Notes: generated by a model not told the origin, from the letters alone. A stretch of DNA of 64,000 nucleotides from Bifidobacterium castoris (GCF_003952025.1 NZ_QXGI01000001.1:62001-126000), one strand, 5' to 3'. Counted from the first letter of the stretch, positions 24,744 through 35,702 are shown. Made by a program: numbers and translations.

Positions 24744-25607
24744 TCAGCCGTGCGTGTGCAGCAGGCGTTCGAGAGCCCCGACGGCCCACTCGCTGAGCAG
24801 GCCGAGCGCCGCGTACAGCACGATGCACAGCACCATCTGGTCGGTGCGGAAGAACTGCTGGGAGCGCGCGAGCAGATAGCCGATGCCGGCCGACGAGTTC
24901 ACGGTCTCGCAGGTGACGAGCGCGATCCACGAGACGGTGATCGCGAAACGCAGCCCGGTCATGAACTGCGGAAGCACGCCGCACAGCAGGATCTTCGTGA
25001 AGACGACATGCCGCGGCATCCGGTAGGCGCGGGCGAGTTCGAGCAGCCCCGAGTCGATCGCGCGCACGCCGTCGCGCACGTTGACGTAGACGAGCGCGAA
25101 CGCGCCGACCGCGATCAGCGTGACCTTCATCGCCTCGCCGATGCCGAGCGTGACGATGAGCAGCGGCGCGAGCGCCGGGAACGGGATCGCGCGCAGCATG
25201 TGGACCGGCTTGTCGATGAGCGCGCGGCCCGGGCGGCTCGCGCCCGAGACGACGCCGGCCGGCACGGCGAGCGCCACGCCGACGGAGAGGCCGGCGAGCA
25301 CGCGCAGCACGCTGACGCGCACCGACGGCCACAGCGCGCCTTCGTCGCGCATGTCCACGAAGGCGGCGGCGACCTCGCCGGGGGAGGGCAGCGCGCGCGT
25401 GTCGGGCGCCGAGCGCGTGCACAGCGCCCACAGCGCGAACAATACGAGCGTGGACGCCCACGCGGCGCCGATGCGCGCCATCCGCCGGGTCCATCGGGGC
25501 GCGGACGGCGCGTGCGCCGGCGCCGACGATGCGGATGACGAGGATGATGCGGACGGCGACGGCGGCGCGTCGGGGACGGCGGCGCCGATCTGCTCCGGAA
25601 CTGACAT
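24744..25607 (-). CDS. thiX: ABC importer permease, ThiX-type
   Basis: It is a 287-residue inner-membrane permease of the BPD_transp_1 type. A Ser/Ala/Pro-rich cytoplasmic N tail of about 40 residues precedes six hydrophobic segments. The EAA loop that docks the ATPase is LLELARAYRMPRHVVFTKILL. The ATG at 25607 lies 6 nt after GAAGGG, which is itself the 3' strand of the riboswitch aptamer, so ligand binding can hide the ribosome site. First gene of thiX-thiY-thiZ. Confidence 0.85.
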   Translation of the reverse strand: MSVPEQIGAAVPDAPPSPSASSSSSASSAPAHAPSAPRWTRRMARIGAAWASTLVLFALWALCTRSAPDTRALPSPGEVAAAFVDMRDEGALWPSVRVSVLRVLAGLSVGVALAVPAGVVSGASRPGRALIDKPVHMLRAIPFPALAPLLIVTLGIGEAMKVTLIAVGAFALVYVNVRDGVRAIDSGLLELARAYRMPRHVVFTKILLCGVLPQFMTGLRFAITVSWIALVTCETVNSSAGIGYLLARSQQFFRTDQMVLCIVLYAALGLLSEWAVGALERLLHTHG

Positions 25608-25690
25608 GACATTCCCTTCGATAGCATTGCCTATTTCAGGTTCGACGAGTGTGATCTCAGCCCAGCCGATCCGCTTTCCGCCCCGTCCTG
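25608..25690 (-). promoter_or_regulatory. TPP riboswitch (THI element)
   Basis: On the minus strand the leader carries the aptamer landmarks in order. They are a GGGGC P1/P2 region (near 25678-25685), GGCTGAGATCACAC (the CTGAGA box at 25655-25660), GAACCTGAAATAGGCAATGC, and ATCGAAGGGAAT just before the thiX ATG. These match the conserved pyrimidine- and pyrophosphate-sensing loops of TPP aptamers. The GAAGGG ribosome site lies inside the P1 3' strand, suggesting control of translation. It covers part of the gap between thiX and eno. Confidence 0.88.
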
Positions 25691-25712
25691 CGCGCCCGGG
25701 CGCGCAGGACGG
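25683..25712. repeat. 30-nt perfect palindrome at the 5' edge of the TPP aptamer
   Basis: Bases 25683-25712 are fully self-complementary around a central CCCGGG. On the minus strand the 3' half contains the GGACGGGG that should form the 5' strand of aptamer helix P1, so the hairpin and P1 would exclude each other. The rest of the 354-nt thiX-eno gap (25713-25890) shows nothing I can assign. Confidence 0.6.
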
Positions 25713-25730
25713 CGTCCAGCACATGTTTGA

Positions 25731-27254
<1,524 letters not shown>

Positions 27255-27308
27255 TCATCCGTCATGCGATGACCCCCGTCGTCGCATGACCGTCATGTGA
27301 ACGCAGGT

Positions 27309-27347
27309 ACCCGCCGCATCCGCTCGTCGAATGCGGCGGGTATTTTC
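27309..27347 (+). terminator. Terminator of eno overlapping the ftsB promoter
   Basis: An 11-bp perfect stem (27309-27319 with 27331-27341) is followed by TATTTT. This T-rich stretch is also the only candidate -10 box for the next gene. Confidence 0.8.
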
Positions 27348-27353
27348 GTATCC

Positions 27354-27881
27354 ATGAGCACACGACCACGCGCCACGCAGGCAAAGCAGCGACCGGTGAA
27401 GCGGACGAGCGCGGGGCCGATCGCCTTCTTCGTCGCGCTGTTCATCGTCGCGCTCGGACTCATCCAGCTCATCTCGACCTTCCATTCCTACGCGCTCGAC
27501 CTGTCGGAGCTCAACGGCCTCAGGAAGCAGGAGGCGGCGCTCGTCGCGCAGAAGCAGGAACTCGAGAACGACATCGAACGGTGGGACGACGACGCCTACG
27601 TGACCGCGCAGGCGCGCGAACGCCTCGGCTATGTGTTCCCCGGCGAACAGCCGATCCGCGTCGAGCATCCGGAGGCCGTGACCGGCGAGAAGACGACGAC
27701 GCCGCTCGACGGCACGGAAGGCACGCAGGAGTCGACGCTGCCGTGGTACAGCGAGATGGCGTATTCGTTCAGGGAGGCCGACGCCGGCAAGGACCGGACG
27801 CGCGACGCGGACGCGCGCGGCGACGAGAACGGGGCCGGCGCCGCGACGCAGCCCGACGATCAGGACAAGGAGCAGCAGTGA
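27354..27881 (+). CDS. ftsB: Septum formation initiator FtsB/DivIC-like
   Basis: It is a bitopic cell-division protein of 175 residues. A basic N terminus is followed by one membrane segment (about 22-43), a coiled coil around LRKQEAALVAQKQELENDIERWDDD, and then the conserved YVTAQARERLGYVFPGE motif of the actinobacterial family. The last 60 residues are acidic and probably disordered. TATTTT lies 7 nt before the ATG with no ribosome site, predicting a leaderless mRNA. Its TGA overlaps the GTG start of the next gene. Confidence 0.88.
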   Translation: MSTRPRATQAKQRPVKRTSAGPIAFFVALFIVALGLIQLISTFHSYALDLSELNGLRKQEAALVAQKQELENDIERWDDDAYVTAQARERLGYVFPGEQPIRVEHPEAVTGEKTTTPLDGTEGTQESTLPWYSEMAYSFREADAGKDRTRDADARGDENGAGAATQPDDQDKEQQ

Positions 27882-29530
27882 CCGATTTCGATGCCGAGAC
27901 GATGCGGCAGGCGCAGGATCTCGTGGACCGTTTCCTCGCCGAACCGGCGAGCGATGAGGACGTCGAGACCGTCGGCGCGCAGCTGGGGCGCTTCCCGCGC
28001 GGCATGGTCGCCGTCAGCGCTCGCTGCCGCTGCGGGCGTCCGCTCGCCGTGGTCACGCGTCCGCTCGTCGACGGGAGGATCCCGTTCCCGACGACGATGT
28101 ATCTGACGAGCCCGGAGGCCGTCAAGGCCGCGTCGCACCTCGAGGCGGAAGGCCTGATGAAGGAGTACAACGCGCGCCTTAACGAGGACGACGACCTGCG
28201 CCGCGCCTACGAGCGCGCCCACATGATGTATCTGGCGTTCCGCCATGCGCTGGCGATGCGGCTGGGCGACGGCGAGGAACACATCGAGGGCACGAGCGCC
28301 GGCGGCATGCCGGCACGCGTCAAGTGCCTGCACGCGCTCGTCGCGCAGAGCCTCGTCATGGGTCCGGGCGTCAACCCGGTCGGCGACGACGCGCTGGCGC
28401 GCATGCGCGGCGAATTCGACGCGGACGTGTGCCGCTGCGCGCCGCTCGACGAGGGGCGTGCGGCGAGGCGGGCGCGACGCCACGCCGCCGGGCGCGGCGA
28501 GGGCGGGACGCAGGGCTCCCAGGCCGCGCCCAAGCCGTCCGTCGTCGTCGCCGGCATCGACTGCGGCACGAACTCGATCCGCCTCAAGATCGCGCGCGTC
28601 GACGCGGACGGCATCCACGACATTGTGCCGCGCATGCTGCGCGTCGTGCGCCTGGGCGAGGGCGTCGACGAGACGCACCGCTTCGCCGACGACGCGCTCG
28701 AACGCACCTACGCCGCGGCGCGCGAGTTCGCGGCCGTGCTCGCCGAGCACCGGGTGGACGCGCTGCGCTTCGTCGCCACGTCGGCGACGCGCGACGCCGA
28801 GAACCGCAAGGAGTTCGAGGACACAATCGAATCGATCCTCGGCGTGCGCCCCGAGGTCATCTCCGGCACCGAGGAGGCCGACCTGAGCTTCCTGGCGGCG
28901 ACGGCGATGACGTCGCGCGACGACCTCGAGTCGCCGTTCCTCGTCGTCGACCTCGGCGGCGGCTCCACCGAACTCGTCGTCGGAGGCGACGGCGAAGGAA
29001 CGCCGGCGACGCAGGTGCGCGCCGCGTTCTCGATGGACATCGGCTCGGTGCGCATGACCGAGCGCCATCTGCGCTCCGACCCGCCGACGCAGCGGCAGAT
29101 CGACGAGACCGTCGCCGACATCGACGCGCACATCGACGAGGCCTTCGAACATGTGCCGGCCGGCTGCGTCAACACGATCATCGGCGTGTCCGGCACCGTC
29201 ACGACGATGACGGCGCTGGCGATGGGGCTGCCCGAATACGACCATGCGGCCGTCGACGGCGTGCGCATGGACTTCCTCACCGCCTTCGACGTCGACGACC
29301 GCTTCCTGCACATGACCCGCGAGGAGCGGCGCCGGTACCGCACGATCCATCCGGGGCGCATCGACGTCGTCGGCGGAGGCGCGCTCGTCTGGAGCCGTGT
29401 GCTCGCGCGTGTCGCCGAGGCGGCGCGCGCCGACCATGGCAAGGTCATCAACTCCTACGTGGCGAGCGAGCACGGTCTGCTCGATGGACTCGTGCTCGAC
29501 ATGGGACGGCGGTTGCTCTCCGCGCGCTGA
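27878..29530 (+). CDS. ppx: DUF501 fused to exopolyphosphatase/GppA-type phosphatase
   Basis: One frame of 550 residues carries two proteins that are usually separate neighbours in actinobacteria. Residues about 1-175 are DUF501 (ARCRCGRPLAVVTRP, FPTTMYLTSPE, ARVKCLHALVAQSL, GPGVNPVGDDAL). A basic, Gly/Ala-rich linker (about 195-220) leads to a complete Ppx/GppA domain with AGIDCGTNSIRLKI, FVATSATRDAENR, VISGTEEA and VVDLGGGSTELVV. The GTG at 27878 overlaps the ftsB stop and has AAGGAGCAGCA upstream. No stop codon separates the halves. An internal start for Ppx alone (for example the GTG at about 28461) cannot be excluded. The predicted role is hydrolysis of polyphosphate or pppGpp. Confidence 0.88.
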   Translation: MTDFDAETMRQAQDLVDRFLAEPASDEDVETVGAQLGRFPRGMVAVSARCRCGRPLAVVTRPLVDGRIPFPTTMYLTSPEAVKAASHLEAEGLMKEYNARLNEDDDLRRAYERAHMMYLAFRHALAMRLGDGEEHIEGTSAGGMPARVKCLHALVAQSLVMGPGVNPVGDDALARMRGEFDADVCRCAPLDEGRAARRARRHAAGRGEGGTQGSQAAPKPSVVVAGIDCGTNSIRLKIARVDADGIHDIVPRMLRVVRLGEGVDETHRFADDALERTYAAAREFAAVLAEHRVDALRFVATSATRDAENRKEFEDTIESILGVRPEVISGTEEADLSFLAATAMTSRDDLESPFLVVDLGGGSTELVVGGDGEGTPATQVRAAFSMDIGSVRMTERHLRSDPPTQRQIDETVADIDAHIDEAFEHVPAGCVNTIIGVSGTVTTMTALAMGLPEYDHAAVDGVRMDFLTAFDVDDRFLHMTREERRRYRTIHPGRIDVVGGGALVWSRVLARVAEAARADHGKVINSYVASEHGLLDGLVLDMGRRLLSAR

Positions 29531-29541
29531 CATGGCATAAT
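29513..29541 (+). promoter_or_regulatory. Promoter of tRNA-Leu
   Basis: TTGCTC (29513-29518), a 17-nt spacer and CATAAT (29536-29541) lie at the 3' end of the ppx gene, 36 nt before the tRNA. Confidence 0.6.
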
Positions 29542-29547
29542 GCCTAC

Positions 29548-29572
29548 GGGCCGGCGCGACATGCGCCGGCCC
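29548..29572 (+). other. Hairpin after ppx, ahead of tRNA-Leu
   Basis: Perfect 10-bp GC stem (29548-29557 with 29563-29572), 5-nt loop, no T run. It could end ppx transcription or sit in the tRNA precursor leader. Confidence 0.5.
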
Positions 29573-29576
29573 GAAC

Positions 29577-29656
<80 letters not shown>

Positions 29657-29668
29657 CCGAGGATTGAA

Positions 29669-29703
29669 GGCCGGTGATCGCTGGGTGTCGGCGATCACCG
29701 GCC
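29669..29703 (+). terminator. Terminator of tRNA-Leu
   Basis: A 13-bp perfect stem (29669-29681 with 29691-29703), 9-nt loop, 13 nt after the tRNA. Confidence 0.7.
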
Positions 29704-29856
29704 TTCGCATAGTGGCTGGCGGTGTGGTTCGGACACGTTTTGGACGCCGGCGGCGCGGGCGGTGCGCGGGTACGGCATGGATGCGCGCCGCCGCTCACGA
29801 CACCGTCATCCGCCCGTAACACAACGCGCGCTTTTCCTCCGTAGACTCGCAGCATC

Positions 29857-30492
29857 ATGACCAGCGGAACTACGGACGACGGGAACCACATGAGCGAGTC
29901 AATCTCCAGCGCATCCAGGGGCGGCGCGGCCGCGCATACGCACATGAGCGTCGAGAAGGATACGGCGAGCGGCGTGCCGATCATGCTCGCGCAGGCCGTC
30001 ACACTCGCCGCGACGCTCACGTTCTGCGAGATCTTCTGCGCGCCGCTGACCGCGACCTTCCGGCCGGCCGTCTTCGCGCTCCTGCCGTGGGCCGGCGTCG
30101 CGTCGCTGTTCGCCGTCATGTTCTCCTTCGTCGTCGGCTTCGCGCTGCTGTGGTGCGCCGAATCCTTCGCCTACCGCATGCGCCGCCGGCTGCGGCCGCT
30201 CGTCTACGCCACGATCGGAGCGATCTCCTTCGGCGTGTGGACGGTGTGGGTCATCCTCGGCGTGCGCGACATGATCACCGCCCGGCTCGGCGCCGGCGTG
30301 CTGTCCGCGCACGACACGACGGTCGCCGCGGTCAGCGGCGCGCTGCTCGGCATGGCGGCGTTCTTCGCCGCCTACACGCTCGGTGAACGCCTCGCCCGGC
30401 ATCGTGCGGCGGTCATCGCGCTCGCCGCCGCCAGCCTGCTCGTCGCCTGCTACGGCGGCTACGTCCTCGCCGTCATGCTCCACACGCTGTAA
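29857..30492 (+). CDS. Hypothetical multi-spanning membrane protein
   Basis: I do not recognise this 211-residue protein. Residues 1-40 are polar and Ser/His containing. They are followed by about five hydrophobic segments (roughly 41-62, 72-100, 113-137, 150-172 and 183-207), separated by short Arg-rich loops such as YRMRRRLRPL. No catalytic motif is visible. TAGACT lies 9 nt before the ATG, suggesting a leaderless or near-leaderless mRNA. It stands between the tRNA and sdaA, both with their own signals, so context says little. Could be a small integral membrane transporter-like or stress protein. Confidence 0.7.
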   Translation: MTSGTTDDGNHMSESISSASRGGAAAHTHMSVEKDTASGVPIMLAQAVTLAATLTFCEIFCAPLTATFRPAVFALLPWAGVASLFAVMFSFVVGFALLWCAESFAYRMRRRLRPLVYATIGAISFGVWTVWVILGVRDMITARLGAGVLSAHDTTVAAVSGALLGMAAFFAAYTLGERLARHRAAVIALAAASLLVACYGGYVLAVMLHTL

Positions 30493-30535
30493 GCGCCGAC
30501 GGCGGAACCTGCACGCGGCGTCTATACTGTCAGCC

Positions 30536-32005
<1,470 letters not shown>

Positions 32006-32070
32006 CATGGGCGCAACGTGCCGTCCTGTGCTAGGCTGGGTCCCGTCGTGCTTGGAACCAAGGAGGAAAC

Positions 32071-32478
32071 ATGGCTAACGAGATGCCCCAGGTCGAAGGT
32101 GGTTTCGGAGACCTTCCGGTGATGACGTTCCCGCAGGGCGAGGCGCCCAGGGGGCTCAAGGTCGTCGAGCTCGTCGAGGGCGACGGACCGATGGTGCGCC
32201 GCGGCGACACGGTCACCGTCAACTACCACGGTCAGGTCTGGGGAGGCGACAAGGCCTTCGACTCGAGCTTCGAGCGCCACCAGCCGGCGAGCTTCGGCAT
32301 CGGCGTCGGCCAGGTCATCAAGGGATGGGACCAGACGGTCCCGGGCCACAACGTCGGCTCGCGTCTGCTCATCTCGATTCCGCCGGAGTACGGCTACGGC
32401 TCGCACGGCGCGCCGCAGGCGGGCATCGGCGGCGACGACACGCTCGAATTCGTCGTGGACATCATCGCCACGCGCTGA
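32071..32478 (+). CDS. FKBP-type peptidyl-prolyl isomerase
   Basis: It is a cytoplasmic prolyl isomerase of 135 residues with a single FKBP domain. Recognisable parts are VTVNYHGQVWGGDKAFDSS, FGIGVGQVIKGWDQTVPG and ISIPPEYGYGSHG, covering the usual pocket residues. There is no signal peptide. AAGGAGGAAAC precedes the ATG. It lies just ahead of greA with about 100 nt between them, including a second ribosome site. Confidence 0.94.
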   Translation: MANEMPQVEGGFGDLPVMTFPQGEAPRGLKVVELVEGDGPMVRRGDTVTVNYHGQVWGGDKAFDSSFERHQPASFGIGVGQVIKGWDQTVPGHNVGSRLLISIPPEYGYGSHGAPQAGIGGDDTLEFVVDIIATR

Positions 32479-32580
32479 AAGGGCGCCTGCCCCCATCCGT
32501 CCGCACCGCGCATCCGGGGTTCCGGGCCGCGTGGGGCGGGTTTCGCATATCACAGGCTTTTTCCCATGAAGGAGGACATC

Positions 32581-33063
32581 ATGGCTCAGGAGGAGAAGAC
32601 CGTCCTGCTCACGCAGGAGGCGTATGACAAGCTCAAGGAGGAGCTCGCGTACCGCGAGGGCGAGTACCGCGAGGAGATCACCGAGCGCATCGCCGCGGCG
32701 CGCGCCGAGGGCGACCTGTCCGAGAACGGCGGTTATCAGGCCGCGCGCGAGGAACAGGGCAAGAACGAGGGACGCATCAACGAGCTCATCGTCAAGCTGC
32801 GCAACGCGAAGATCCTCGAGGCCCCGGACGCCGGCACCGTCGGCAACGGCTCGCTCGTGACGATCGAGCTCGCCGGCCGCGAGATGAAGTACGTGCTCGG
32901 CTCGCGCGACATCGCCGTCGCGACCGACTACGACGTCATCAGCCCCGAATCGCCGATCGGCGCGGCCATTCTCGGCGCGCACGAGGGCGACACCGTCACC
33001 TACAAGGCCCCCAACGGACGCGACATCTCGGTGACGGTCAAGGAATCGAGGCCGCTCGACTGA
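32581..33063 (+). CDS. greA: Transcription elongation factor GreA
   Basis: It rescues backtracked RNA polymerase by stimulating RNA cleavage. It has 160 residues. The N-terminal coiled coil carries the acidic tip (ARAEGDLSENGGYQAAREEQG). The C-terminal FKBP-like domain includes VTIELAGREMKYVLGS and SPIGAAILGAHEGDTV. The start at 32581 is chosen because AAGGAGG lies 7 nt before it; an in-frame ATG at 32566 immediately precedes and overlaps no ribosome site. Confidence 0.97.
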   Translation: MAQEEKTVLLTQEAYDKLKEELAYREGEYREEITERIAAARAEGDLSENGGYQAAREEQGKNEGRINELIVKLRNAKILEAPDAGTVGNGSLVTIELAGREMKYVLGSRDIAVATDYDVISPESPIGAAILGAHEGDTVTYKAPNGRDISVTVKESRPLD

Positions 33064-33085
33064 GCCGCGGAACGCGGGACGTCGG

Positions 33086-33133
33086 AAAGGCGCCCGTGTC
33101 CGGCCGTGCACGGCCGGACACGGGCGCCTTTTC
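33086..33133. terminator. Bidirectional terminator between greA and the hemolysin III gene
   Basis: Bases 33086-33131 form a 46-nt perfect palindrome flanked by A and T runs on the two sides, fitting an intrinsic terminator for both convergent genes. Confidence 0.9.
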
Positions 33134-33147
33134 CGTATCGGCGTCGC

Positions 33148-34062
33148 TCAGCCGAGCTGCGCGAGACGGCAGATGACGAGGTAGATCGCGACCATATGGC
33201 ACGCGTAGCCGGCGATCGTGCCCAGATGGAAGATCTCATGGAAGCCGAAGACCCGGGGCCACGGGTCGGGGCGGCGCAGCGCGTAGACGACGGCGCCGGC
33301 GATGTAGCAGGCGCCTCCGGACAGCAGCAGCCACACGACGGCCGGGCCGGCTGCGGGGGAGAGCCAGAACATGCCCATGAAGGCGACGCCGGAGACGCCG
33401 AAGATGACGTAGACGAGCGTGTACAGCCAGCGCGGCGCGTCGATCCACACGACGTGGATGAGGATCGCGACGGCCGTGCAGCCCCACATGCCGATGATGA
33501 TCGTGTTGCGCCAGAACGGGGCGAGCGCGAAGGCGACCGGCGTGTAGGTGCCGGCGATGAGCAGGAAGATGTTGACGTGGTCGATGCGCCGCAGCACGTC
33601 GGTCACGCGGGGCGACCAGTCGCCCAGATGGTAGGCGGCGGAGTTGCCGAACAGGATGAGCGAGGCGGTCATGAAGACCGCGCACGCCCATTTGAGCCCG
33701 GCGCCGTGCGCCAGGCAGACGAGCACGATGCCGGCGGCGAGCGCGAGCGGCGCGGCGGCCGCGTGCAGCCAGCCGCGCATCGCGGGCTTCTCACGTCCGT
33801 GGACGTCAAGGCGGATCCGTCGCGGCGCGCGCACGCCCTCGAGTCGGGCCGCCTTCTCCTCGCCCTTGGCGATCGCCCCCTTCGCGCGGCTGTCCGCCTT
33901 CGCGAGGATCGCCGCCGCCTTCGCGTGCGCCCGGCTGCGCGCCGCCTCGGCCCTCGCCTCGAGCGCCTTGCTCCGGGCGGCGGCCGCCGCCCTTCGGCGT
34001 CGTTCGAGCCGCTCCTCGCCGTCGATGGCCGTCCCGGCGCCCTGTGTCGTCCCTGCGCTCAT
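33148..34062 (-). CDS. Hemolysin III / PAQR family membrane protein with a charged N-terminal extension
   Basis: It is a 304-residue protein. Residues about 95-304 form the seven-segment PAQR/HlyIII core with its metal-ligand motifs: NSAAYHLGDW (Ser and His), DHVNIFLLIAGTYTP, and FHEIFHLGTIAGYACH (His). These form a zinc site in the superfamily. The first 90 residues are an Arg/Lys/Ala/Glu-rich stretch (ERRRRAAAAARSKALEARAEAA and similar repeats) predicted to be a long cytoplasmic helix or coiled coil, which is not part of the family core. GGGAGGAAGCG precedes the ATG. The real biochemical function of bacterial members is uncertain. Confidence 0.87.
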   Translation of the reverse strand: MSAGTTQGAGTAIDGEERLERRRRAAAAARSKALEARAEAARSRAHAKAAAILAKADSRAKGAIAKGEEKAARLEGVRAPRRIRLDVHGREKPAMRGWLHAAAAPLALAAGIVLVCLAHGAGLKWACAVFMTASLILFGNSAAYHLGDWSPRVTDVLRRIDHVNIFLLIAGTYTPVAFALAPFWRNTIIIGMWGCTAVAILIHVVWIDAPRWLYTLVYVIFGVSGVAFMGMFWLSPAAGPAVVWLLLSGGACYIAGAVVYALRRPDPWPRVFGFHEIFHLGTIAGYACHMVAIYLVICRLAQLG

Positions 34063-34094
34063 CGTCGCTTCCTCCCGTCATGTCAGCCACGTTT

Positions 34095-34139
34095 GGTTAC
34101 GCAATCGTAGGTTACTATAGCGTAGGTTGTTGACGTCGC
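34095..34139. repeat. 15-bp tandem repeats over the hemolysin III promoter
   Basis: Units begin GGTTACGCAATCGTA (34095), GGTTACTATAGCGTA (34110) and GGTTGTTGACGTCGC (34125). The first two share 11 of 15 bases and each contains a TAC(G)...GTA inverted half. The minus-strand TATAGT -10 candidate for the hemolysin III gene lies inside the second unit, so this resembles an operator with repeated sites. Confidence 0.55.
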
Positions 34140-34219
34140 CCGTGCGGGGGCCGACGGCGGCGCTCCTTGCGCGCATCCGCCGTCCGGCCGTGGCGCCGCA
34201 GTGGCCTATCATGGGGAGC

Positions 34220-35698
34220 ATGGCTGATTTTTCACAGATTCTCGCGACGCGCCCCGATTTCGACGCGTCCGACAAGGAATGGCTCCATCATCTCGTCGCC
34301 GACTGGCAGGTCATCGCCGACCTGAGCCTGGCCGACCTGCTGCTCGTGCTGCAGAAGGGCGACGGCAGCTTCGTCATCGCCGGCCAGTGCCGGCCGTCGA
34401 CGGTCGTGAGCCTGCGCGCCGACGACGTCGTCGGCGAACAGGTCGACGACGAGCTGCAGGGGGAGATGGCCGAGGCGATGAAGTCGGACGGCGTCTACCG
34501 TTCGTCGGTGCTGCGGCGCATCGGCGACGCCCTGGTGTGCAACGTGTACGCGCCGATCCGCCACGGCGGCAAGACGCTCGGTCTCGTCGTGCGCGAGACG
34601 AACCTCGCGACGCGCGAATCGAACGGCCGCTACGAACTCGAAAGCATCGACGCCGGCAAACAGCTGTACGAGATGATCCCGCGCGGCCAGTTCCCCTACA
34701 AGGACTCCGTCCTCAGCCAGCGGCACAACGCGCGCGTCGCCGACGGATTCATCCTGCTGTCCGCCGACGGCATCGTCCAGTACGCATCGCCCAACGGCAT
34801 CAGCTGCTTCAGGCGCCTGGGCATGGTCGACATGCTCGAGGGGGCCAGCCTCAGCGAGGTGGGCACGAGCCTGATCCACGAGAACGACCCGGTGCCCGAA
34901 TCGCTGCCGCTCGTGCTGCTCGGCAAGGCCGCGATCGACTCCGAGCTCGTCGCGAACCGTTCCACCGTCTCGATGCGCTCGCTGCCGCTGATGGACGAGC
35001 GGGGCCGCACCGGCGCGATCGTGCTGTGCCGGGACATCAGCGAGCTGCGCAGGCGCGAGGTCGAGCTGCAGACGAAGGACGCGACGATCTCCGAGATCCA
35101 CCACCGCGTCAAGAACAACCTGCAGGCCGTCTCCGCGCTGCTGCGGCTGCAGGCGCGCAAGACGAGGTCCGACGAGGTCAAGAAGGAGCTCAAGGAGGCG
35201 CAGCGGCGCGTGCAGACGATCGCGATGGTCCATGAGGGGCTGAGCCAGTCGGCCGACGAGATCGTCGACTTCGACAAGGTCATCGCCAACCTGCTGCGCA
35301 TGAGCGTCGATCTGACGGCGATGAGCGACCAGCGCATCTCGATTGACTTCGTCGGCAGCTTCGGCATGATGCCGGCGCAGGACGCGACGCCGCTGTCGCT
35401 CGTGCTCACCGAACTGACGACGAACGCCGTCGAGCACGGCTACGAGGGCCGCAAGGAGGGGCACATCACGGTGACGGCCGACCGGCGCGGCACCGAACTC
35501 GACATCGTCGTGCAGGACGACGGCAACGGCATGGGCAGCGAGGAGGAGGACGGCATGGCCCGCTCCTCGGGTTCGGGTCTGGGCACGCAGATCATCAACA
35601 CCTTCGTGACGAACGACTTCGGCGGCACCGTCCGCTGGGAGCCGGTCGACACCGGCGGCACGCGCGTGCGGCTCGCCATCAAGCTGCGCGCCGCCTGA
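34220..35698 (+). CDS. pdtaS: Sensor histidine kinase PdtaS
   Basis: It is a soluble 492-residue kinase without membrane segments. An N-terminal GAF-like domain (about 10-150) and a PAS domain (about 180-285) precede the HisKA_2 phosphoacceptor IHHRVKNNLQAVSALLRLQ, with the likely phosphohistidine near 295. The HATPase domain follows, with LTELTTNAVEHGYEG and DDGNGMG. This layout is that of mycobacterial PdtaS, whose partner PdtaR is an RNA-binding antiterminator; no PdtaR is in this window. TATCAT lies 7 nt before the ATG, so it is probably leaderless. It is convergent with whiB1, as in Mycobacterium tuberculosis (Rv3220c/Rv3219). Confidence 0.92.
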   Translation: MADFSQILATRPDFDASDKEWLHHLVADWQVIADLSLADLLLVLQKGDGSFVIAGQCRPSTVVSLRADDVVGEQVDDELQGEMAEAMKSDGVYRSSVLRRIGDALVCNVYAPIRHGGKTLGLVVRETNLATRESNGRYELESIDAGKQLYEMIPRGQFPYKDSVLSQRHNARVADGFILLSADGIVQYASPNGISCFRRLGMVDMLEGASLSEVGTSLIHENDPVPESLPLVLLGKAAIDSELVANRSTVSMRSLPLMDERGRTGAIVLCRDISELRRREVELQTKDATISEIHHRVKNNLQAVSALLRLQARKTRSDEVKKELKEAQRRVQTIAMVHEGLSQSADEIVDFDKVIANLLRMSVDLTAMSDQRISIDFVGSFGMMPAQDATPLSLVLTELTTNAVEHGYEGRKEGHITVTADRRGTELDIVVQDDGNGMGSEEEDGMARSSGSGLGTQIINTFVTNDFGGTVRWEPVDTGGTRVRLAIKLRAA

Positions 35699-35702
35699 GC
35701 GA

